DNA from: Lunularia cruciata
Taxonomy: Eukaryota; Streptophyta; Marchantiopsida; Lunulariales; Lunulariaceae
Direction of reading: 5' to 3'
Assembly (NCBI GenBank): GCA_948567375.1
Contig: OX419756.1
Coordinates: 53,236,552 to 53,300,551, forward strand
DNA length: 64,000 bases
Below the pieces are notes generated by a model. That model searched no databases. It was not told where the DNA came from and saw nothing but the letters and a program-made list of their open reading frames with translations. The position numbers were made by a program, and so were the translations under genes. Position 1 is the stretch's first letter; every line of letters begins with the position of its first letter. Below, one piece after another: positions 56,436 to 64,000 of the stretch.

Positions 56436-57193
56436 TGTGACAACCCGACAAATATCACTTTTGCGGTAATCATGTAAGTAAAGTTTGTTCCCACAGAGAT
56501 ACGAGTCAGAAATGTCCAAATACAAAGTCAAACAGTAACACTTGCAGTTCTTCTTGGTTGCGTCTTTAATCTCTCAGGTAGAAACCACACCCAGAAGAGA
56601 GTAACAAGCATTGACTCGCAGTCTTGTCATGAATTAACACTCCATAATCACAACTCCATCAAATCTTTCCAAAAAATCTTGATTGTGATGATTCAAGCTC
56701 TCCCAAAAATGGCACTTCACTGCGAAACAACTTTGCCTCAAAATTGTGTTCCACCCCTCCACTGAAGGCACAACTTCCTCAATCGCAATTGCTTCACATC
56801 AACTTTGCACTGCACTCACAAGTGCAAAATACTACCAACACTACAATTCCTCTCAGATCTGTCAAGGCATTGTTTCGATTGCACTTCACTTAGGATCAAA
56901 CACATAGAATGAAGATCAAGGCTGTGGAATCCAACATCCAACAAGCACACTGATTTGCATTTTGAATTTCTTCACACACTCACAAACACAAGTACAACGT
57001 TGATACTCGGAATCAAGCTCAAGTGACGAGCACTGCTTCACAACACTTTGCTTTATCTATTCTCAGAAATTATGAGCACTGAACAACATTTGACTGCAAA
57101 TGCCACTCTTAAATAGTGAACAAATTGACAATTCTAACAACTATACCGTTTTACAACAACTCTTCTAACCTGTAGATCCAAAATGACAATGCA
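56436..57193 (-). repeat. LTR of coiled-coil element, copy 3 (758 bp)
   Basis: On the minus strand it begins TGCATTGTCATTTTGG after GATATGAAGAGG and ends TCGGGTTGTCACA. It matches copies 1 and 2 throughout, including the CACTATTTAAGAGTGGCA box near 57,115 and the GATTACCGCAAAAGTG block near the end. It is the least mutated of the three, keeping several CpGs lost elsewhere. Confidence 0.75.
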
Positions 57194-59560
57194 CCTCTTC
57201 ATATCTCAAAATTGTTACTAATCCAATCCGATGTCTACTTCATCATCGGCTTTCAAACCCAAACCCAAAGTAATTTTACTTCCTACTACTCTTTCCTTGG
57301 GTTTCATATCTTCTACTTCTTCTACCAGATCCAACAATTCTCTTTCTTGATCTGAAATTGCACTAGTGGGTAATCTATCTAACTCTTCATCTCTTGACCC
57401 ACTCTTCTCCAATGTCTCCATCTCTAACTCCAAAGACATATGCACTCCTATGTTATCTACTTTGGGCTCTAACATCTTTCCAAAGTTTTTCTATCTCTAT
57501 TTTCACTAAGTCTAATCTAATCGCAATATTGTCTTCTACTTCTAAGATCTTCTTGTCTACACTAGTTCTTAAACTAATCAACAAGGCATTCAAATCAGTG
57601 TCTTTTTCCTGTCTTTGCCTCGTCTCTTGCACCAACAACTTCAACTCGTGCAGCCTCGTCTCTTCAATTTGAACACTGGCCTTTGTACTCAACATCGCAT
57701 TCATCCTGAGGACTATCTCCTTCAACGGCTCCAATCTCATCTTCCTCTCTCGCTCTCGATCTGCAAGCCAGTCCTCCCTATACATTGCCAATTCCGCTTT
57801 GAACTCGGCTTTTACCATCTCCTTCTCCTTCTCCTTTTGTACAACCTTCTCCGCCTGATTACAAAGTAACTCTTGTAATCTCTCTTCTTCCCTATACCGT
57901 GCTGCCAACTCTCTTTGCCAGAGTTGCTTCTTCTCCTCTACACTCTCCATCACTCTATCGAGCTCTTGATCCTTTGCTGCTACTCTCACCATAGCATGGA
58001 TAACTTCTACTCTTGAATCAGCAAACTACTGCTTCAAGATCTCGTATTCAGCTACTTGTCTCTCCCTTGCTATGTCACTCTTCTTAACAAGATCTTCTTG
58101 ATATCTCACTTCTCTCTTCAGGTCTTCCATTACCTGAGTCCTCACTACTGCCTTTGCTCATAGTACTTCCCTTTCCTCCTCACCTTGGGTTATACTCTTC
58201 TTCAACTCCGAGTTCTCTTCTTCTAATCTTGCCAACACCTGCAAGACAGTCTTTACCTCTGGACAAGTTGACTGCATCTCCTTTGTCTTGTACTCTAGCT
58301 TCACCAACAGAGGACACACCACCTCCCGCAGATACTCAACTCCATTGCTCGGGGTTACTTCTCCTTGCATGGCCACTTCCCTTTGTACTTTGTGTTCATC
58401 TGATACTTGCCTTCTTCTTTGCAGTCTTTGTATTGGAATGGATGCCTCGCTTCCCGAGCTTTCATTTGCTTCTTCCTTCACATTACTCGGACCTGCATTG
58501 TACTTTGCCTTACGTCTCGAGCGGACTCCCCTCTGAACTGCGATCTTCTCTTCTGCCTCAGGTACTTCATTTTCCAACTTCGTGTTGTCCTTGGCCTTGA
58601 TCTCTGCCTGAACTTCTTCTTCTTTTGCAGCAGCCGGTGCCAATGTCATTTCTCCTCCTTCATCGCTGTCGCTACTTGTATCTCCACTCTGTAGCATTAG
58701 CTTGGGCTCCTCCTTGTGTTCCGAGTCTTCGGTCTTGAGCTTGGCATCACCTTCCGAGTCTTCATCTTCCGACTCGATCACCACCATGCCTCACCTTGGG
58801 TTTCCTCTTCTGGTCTTCCAAGGTTTTGTCGTGTCTTCGGCTTTGCTCTACCAACTTCTCTTCTTTGAGTTTGGAGTACTCACTTTGATCTCCACATTCT
58901 TCCCTATCTTCTTGTAGTACTTGTTGGTGCTTCTGATTTGCAAAATGTACTGCTGCTCCTCTACATTGACCTCCTTTCTCAAATTGGGATGGAAATGCAA
59001 CACCATCTGAGTTTGCTCCGCCAAGTTTAGCAAATTCAACCTGAGGTAGAAATGAGCTGCAAATGGCACGATGTAGTGTGGAGGTGATTTATCCCGCAGA
59101 TTCCACACCATTTGTCGTGTTCTCCCATGGAAACACCTTGCCCAATTGACCGGTTCTCCTGCAAAAAACTTGTGAAAGAACATTGCTTGGTGTTTCATCA
59201 CATAGGTTGTTCTCTCCAGCTTCAGGATTGCCATTAGAGCACTCACAATTCCTCTCTTGACAGGGTCTTTGTAACTCTCCACTTTGTACCCATTCTTCGT
59301 CCGCTTTGACAAGAATGCATCTCTCACCTCTTGGGTTTCTTGGGCTATCTCTCCCTTCACTAAGAATGTGGCCCCCTGCTCCAAGCCTGCTTCCTTCCCG
59401 AGTACTAGTCTCCAATCCGACTCTGTCCACCAAGCCGGATTTCCTCTCTTCCCTTCTTCCTCGGGTCCATCGAGACACTTGCTCTCGATGATCTCTGTCA
59501 TGAAACATGGAAAACTCACGTTCTAGTTCCATGCCAAGAAGATGATCCAAAGTCGGCTCA
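57194..59560 (-). pseudogene. Coiled-coil LTR element ORF, copy 3, best preserved (about 690 codons, few stops)
   Basis: The minus frames 59,519-58,848, 58,787-58,158 and 57,992-57,453 share one reading frame, separated by only a few stops. The final 85 codons (57,475-57,218) are shifted. Part 1 is a globular domain: NPAWWTESDWRLVLGKEAG, KRTKNGYKVESYKDPVKRGI, MKHQAMFFHKFFAGEPVNWA, HYIVPFAAHFYLRLNLL. Part 2 is an acidic linker (SEDEDSEGDAKLKTEDSEHK). Part 3 is coiled coil (LWQRELAARYREEERLQELL). The polypurine tract and LTR follow. I do not recognise part 1, and no polymerase or integrase is present. It may be a gag-only non-autonomous element or one with a captured gene. Copies 1 and 2 are more decayed. 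Confidence 0.6.
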
Positions 59561-61214
59561 AGACTTTGATCCTAGCGATCACATCTAACCTCCAAACCGC
59601 ATGATTTCTCACTACAAATTCGGAGTTCTTCTTTGGAATTTGGAGTTTCTCACTACGAATTCGGAGCAGCTCTTGAGAATAGACTCTAAATTATTAGATA
59701 AGGTAAACCTATGAGATGAAGAACAAGATAAGAGAAAAGTTGGGGCATCATAAAATTAAGGGAAAAAGAAATCTATTTGAATGGTAAGGATCAAGAAGGT
59801 ACAATCATTAATAGAGAAGACCCTTGAGAAATCTCCAATCCCAATGAGTCCAAAAGCCCATGCTAAGCTATAAAAAATGGCTTGGCTGGTTAGGGTTGTT
59901 TCTCCAAGCAACCAAGGGTGAAATTACAAAGATTTTTGAAGAAATTGCATCACATATGCCTTCCAAACAAAGCAAAAATGGTCACAAGTGAAGTGTACAA
60001 TGGTGAATGAAGAAATAGAGCAAGGTTGAACACCATGGAGAAATTGGCAAGAGGAAGTGATACCAAAATGAGAGGGGCCAAATTGGTAGGAGAAGAGTAG
60101 GCTATGGAAACCAGTTCCCCCAATAATGAGGTAGAGATAAAGCCAAGCCCTAGAGTTCTAGTAGTAGAGGTATCCTAGTGGAAGAGGAGAAGAATTACAC
60201 AATAGTTTTTGATAGAAGGAAAAACCATGGCCTAAATATAGATGCCTCAAGGAAAGTGAAATACACAAAGACTATGAGGACATTAGGAACTCCCATGAGG
60301 AGATATTTGCCAACTTAGCAAGTAGGCAAGTCCATTACTCACAAGTGGATGCTATAAATATTGATTAGGTTGTAATTATTGTAAATACATTATTCTTGGT
60401 TATACAAGTGATTTGAAGTGATGGATGGATAGGTAGGATGTCAACAGAGGATGGCAATATGGATAGGTGGCCCTACCCCAAGTAGTAAACACTTAGAAGT
60501 GAGTAAATTAAATGTAAAATTTAGCTATAAGGCAATGGGATTCCAAGGCAGGTGGATCTCACTAAACCAAAGTCAATTATTATAAATTAAGGTGATGTGT
60601 TAGACCCCTTCTTAGTCATTTTTGAACTAACAATTGATTTTTTTCTCTATATGGACCAAATTGCCTAGGAAGTTTATGATTGGGTCTCCAAGTCAAGGTG
60701 GTAGGGACAAGCTTACTTGGCAGCCAAGTCAATAGAATTTTTGGCAAGAGAAGGAGGGTCCAAAATTGTGTAATGTTAATATTTAGTCAAAGGAGTAATC
60801 CTAGATCCATTTGCTCAATTTCCATCAGGTTTTGGTCAACTTTGGTTAGTCCCATTTGATCCAATTGATCCTTGGTCATATTTTGGTTATCTTTGATTGC
60901 TTTATGCTCAATTTGGTTCATCATTAAGGATGCATGTTGACTCAAATTGATATGTGGTTGGATTTGATTAGAGTCAGTCTCTTTTAGGTCATTCTTACCC
61001 AAGATTGCTCTAAGGAAATACCCATTTTTATCATTTAAGGTTTTCTCCCAAGGTCATTAGAGGGTTTTTCCAAGTTGTCAAACTCTATAAGTCACCTTGT
61101 ATCTAGAGTTGGCAATCCAAACCCCTCTCTCAATAAATAAGATCACCATGAATTTTGGTTTGATTTTTTTCTTGATGTTATCTTATGTTGTGTGATGGAT
61201 ATATACGACACAAA
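59561..61214. other. No recognisable gene
   Basis: Upstream of copy 3 in its own orientation. The first ~130 bp (up to about 59,690) contain two CTCACTAC(A/G)AATTCGGAG phrases. No 5' LTR of copy 3 was found. The rest is AT-rich without supportable features; the open frame 61,002-60,787 (minus) is Asp/Gln/Asn-rich and not recognised. Confidence 0.4.
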
Positions 61215-61387
61215 TCAAGTTCTATGTTATCTTCGACCAAGGTTCCATTAAAGGATTGATTTGCATAAGAGATATTGGAATGAGAGTCAAGGTGAAGAAG
61301 TCAAGTTCTATGTTATCTTTGACCAAGGTTCCAATAGAAAATTGATTTGCATGAGAGATTTTTTGGAATGAGAGTCAAGGTGAAGAG
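61215..61387. repeat. Tandem duplication, 86-bp unit x 2
   Basis: TCAAGTTCTATGTTATCTT starts at 61,215 and 61,301. Both units continue with GACCAAGGTTCCA, GATTTGCAT and AATGAGAGTCAAGGTGAAGA. Confidence 0.85.
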
Positions 61388-62370
61388 CTTTCTAAGAGTG
61401 CCATGTGGTAACCCAATGTCAACCAAAAAGTGGTATAACAGCAAGAAAATAGGTCATTCCTTTGATAATTTAGGTTAAAAATGACTAGATTTGAAGACAA
61501 GTGTCATTATTGTAGTTCTTTACTGTTTCTTGTTTAACCCCTCTAGAAAAACCACTCACAAAAGAAGGCAGTGTCACTAACTACTTCACATTATGGCAAA
61601 AAGAAAATCTAAAATCAATTTCACTAGAGATATCTTCCAACTATCTCTCGAAGGTGATGATCTAATTACTCCAAAGCAACTACTTCTACTACGAAGACAA
61701 CTATAAAGTTTAAATTCTAATCTTCCCAAAAGGCACAACTTCAAAGGCTCTTTACATTGGCAATGGATTTTTGCTTTTTTGATTCTATGGAATTTGCAAG
61801 TGTACAACTCACTTAAGACTCATCGAGACAATGATCCACTCTTTCAAAACAATTAGGTACCATAGACCCTAGCCTCAAGCACTAGTGATCACACATACTT
61901 GGCTACTTGTGTTCCTACTATAAATATTTCTCAACACTACTCACCAAAGAGAGACCATCAATAATGAGAATTAGGCAAAAGCAACAAAGCACTTTTGGCT
62001 CTTTTGCTTTATTCAAGTTCCATGGACTAAATGAATCATTTCTAGGGGATCAAAGCTTTGAATAGTATTTCCTATTCAGATTAAAGAAGATCTAATGGTA
62101 TAGGAAGTATAGAAATCTATCAAGGTTGCACTTCCTTACATCTACACTGTACAATGGATTATTTTATCTTTGTCTTATTTTTATCTTGATGACTTGTACA
62201 CTACTTATTGCTATCAACATGGTTGGAGAAGGTATCTTCTCTTCCTAAATAAATCTTATGTTTTTCATCTTTGGACTTCTTCATACTCCAAAGATTAGAA
62301 CTACAAAGAATCTACAACTAAGAATATTCCTTAAAATGAAGGACCTTTGGCACTTAAACTATTGCAAAAA
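61388..62370. other. No recognisable gene
   Basis: AT-rich sequence. The open frame 62,258-62,476 (plus) extends through the hairpin below and is not recognised. Confidence 0.35.
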
Positions 62371-62434
62371 AGCTTTTTCACTTCTAGCTTTCCTAAGAAG
62401 AAGTCTCCTTAGGAAAGCTAGAAGTGAAAAAGCT
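62371..62434. repeat. Perfect inverted repeat, 27-bp arms, 10-nt loop
   Basis: The left arm starts AGCTTTTTCACTTCTAGC (62,371-62,397), the loop is AAGAAGTCTC, and the right arm ends GCTAGAAGTGAAAAAGCT (62,408-62,434). Every pair matches. If transcribed it would form a short perfect hairpin; plant miRNA precursors are usually longer and imperfect. Confidence 0.9.
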
Positions 62435-62579
62435 CTTTTCTATTTTCTCCTCATAAGTTCTATTTTCTTCTCATAATATGATATTTATTACATCAAAGTA
62501 TCATAGGATTTTGTGAATTTTCTACCTACATGCTCCTTAAACTTGATAGCTAATCTATCCATCCTTGGGTTGATGTAGG
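62435..62579. repeat. Short direct duplication and spacer
   Basis: TTCTATTTTCTCCTCATAAG at about 62,438 is followed by TTCTATTTTCTTCTCATAAT. Confidence 0.6.
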
Positions 62580-63650
62580 TCTTCTCTCCCAACATTTTGA
62601 CTTGTAGCTTGAGCTTGTATAGCTTTATCCTTTATTGCCACTATTTGGTCCCAAAGATCTTCTAGTTCTTTAAGTCTCTTCATCACCAAGGTTGCCTTCT
62701 CTTTAGAACCAAAAAAGTTCTACATCTTCTTGGTGATTTCTTCTTAGAACCTCCTCCCAATAGTGGCTATTTCTTCCTTCTCTTTTTGCAACTCTGCTTG
62801 CAAGACTTCCAACCAAAGGCTAGTTTCCTTCCATTATTCATCAAATATAACTTGTAGGACTTTTTTTTCTATATGCTCTTCTTCCCTTTCTAGTTTAAGC
62901 CAAAGGATCTTGCACTCCTATCATGCAATGCTGCTTTGAACCACTTTTTTCTAACATTCTTGACAATCCAAAGTGCACTCATCTCTTCTTATAGTCTTTG
63001 GATGTTTGCATCTTGATCCTTCTTCTTGTTCTCCAACAAATTATTCTCTCTCTTTAGGTCCTTTGCATCTTGTAGGCGCATGTCTCCTCTCCTTCACTCT
63101 TCCTTGTACAAGAATTTGTGCCTTCACTTCCTCTTGCCAACTATTGCTCTTCACCTTCATTGCAAAATCATAGGCATGAAGCGTCTTTGGCAATGAAGAG
63201 TAATTGTTCACTTTTGGCCAATCTTCTTTGTATTATGGAATAATTACTTGCAATTAGGAAAGCAAGGATCCTACCAAATTGATTAAGAAAGCAACACCAT
63301 CAAGATATTGTCAATCTTGCTTCAAGTACTAGAGCTCTTTTATGGATTACTCCTCTAACAACATCCTTTCCTTGGATGTCAATCTCTTCTTCCTTGGTTT
63401 TTCCTTCTTTGGTCTCAATCACCTCCAACTCTAAGGGTGATCTTGTCTAAATAGGAGTAGTTTTTCTTCTTCATTCCAAAGATCTTCTTGATCTTTATTT
63501 TGATGACATACCTCACCTTTTGTAGTAGACTCTACTCTTCCCAATTTTTTCCCTCCCTTGGTCTTTTTTTTAGACCCTTCTATAGTAGTAAGTCCATCCC
63601 CTTCTTCACCTTCTACATCTTTGGCTTCATCTTCCTCCAAAGAAATATCA
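62580..63650 (-). pseudogene. Degenerate Lys/Glu-rich coiled-coil ORF
   Basis: Minus-strand fragments such as EDEAKDVEGEEGDGLTTIEG (63,640-63,431), LWLKLEREEEHIEKKVLQV, LEVLQAELQKEKEEIATIG and EKATLVMKRLKELEDLWDQI follow one another with stops and shifts. The composition and order (acidic part, then coiled coil) parallel the coiled-coil LTR element, but the sequence differs, so it is a related family at most. Confidence 0.4.
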
Positions 63651-64000
63651 ACTACATATAGGTTTCTTCTTACTCTCTTTGTAAATAGTTTTGTACTTGA
63701 TGAAGAAGTACTCTTCTTCTTCTCATGGATTGTATCTTCCTTCCATTTTACAAACTTACATGAACTAAAGAACTCCTTATCAACCTTCTAGATTTACCTG
63801 ATTATTCCTCTTCCTTTAGGTTGTGAGAAGTAGTCTTTGGGGTGGAGGTGAGTAGTGAACTTCTTCTTTTGCTCCTTGGTCAGCAAATTGACATATAGAA
63901 ATAGATGCCAAGAGGGCCAGATAATTAGCTCCTCTATCCTCCTCTAATTCTTGAATCATAGATTGGGTGTCCAAAAGGAACATGTATGCCTAGTGTGCTG
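63651..64000. other. Continuation of repeat-like sequence to the window edge
   Basis: The minus strand probably continues upstream of the coiled-coil remnant. The frame 63,558-63,791 (plus) is its complement. No separate feature could be supported. Confidence 0.3.

Noticed and set aside
62371-62434. MicroRNA gene
   Set aside because: The stem is only 27 bp and perfect; plant precursors are usually longer with mismatches. There is no supporting evidence from sequence alone.

Overview
This window looks like nuclear DNA of a land plant with a large, repeat-filled genome. A gymnosperm is my best guess, but the species cannot be named from sequence alone. The reasons are: one intron-rich plant gene (an Abi-interactor-like, ABIL, subunit of the SCAR/WAVE complex) in a sea of decayed LTR retrotransposons, LINEs and a Harbinger transposon; very AT-rich, CpG-poor repeats; and CpG-rich DNA confined mainly to the gene neighbourhood. 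No rRNA, tRNA or CRISPR array was seen.

Layout. 0-2 kb: 3' end of an LTR element with a coiled-coil ORF (copy 1), then the LTR end and primer-binding site of a second LTR family. 2.2-5.5 kb: AT-rich and strongly purine-biased sequence with short tandem repeats. 5.8-6.6 kb: a gag remnant. 7.85-8.7 kb: a small CpG-rich islet with a possible minus-strand exon. 9.1-10.4 kb: a dead PIF/Harbinger transposase. 12.3-14.3 kb: unrecognised ORF debris. 15.1-19.0 kb: copy 2 of the coiled-coil LTR element, its LTR split by a solo LTR with a 5-bp target duplication. 19-22.4 kb: AT-rich repeats. 22.4-32.3 kb (minus strand): a nearly full-length but mutated Ty3/gypsy element.

The Ty3/gypsy element is the most interesting object. 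Its order is gag - protease - DNA cytosine-5 methyltransferase - reverse transcriptase - RNase H - integrase - PHD finger. The methyltransferase motifs I, IV (PCQ), VI (ENV), VIII, IX and X can be read in canonical order. A PHD finger takes the C-terminal place where many plant gypsy elements carry a chromodomain. One DNA-methylating and one chromatin-reading module in a single retroelement suggests it manipulates or reads host chromatin.

32.3-43.0 kb: the CpG-rich gene island. The ABIL gene (34,911-39,666, plus strand) can be assembled by eye into ten exons with consistent GT-AG phases and an open 367-codon reading frame. A possible uncharacterised minus-strand gene lies just upstream, and unrecognised open segments lie downstream. 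A dispersed motif of about 100 bp occurs here four times and once more near the 3' end of a LINE at 43.4-46.6 kb. 46.7-56.4 kb: AT-rich DNA, a gag-like remnant with a putative LTR, the 3' end of a Ty1/copia element with its LTR, and an array of about 203-bp repeats. 56.4-59.6 kb: copy 3 of the coiled-coil LTR element (minus strand), the best preserved. 59.6-64 kb: AT-rich sequence, a perfect 27-bp hairpin and another degenerate coiled-coil ORF.
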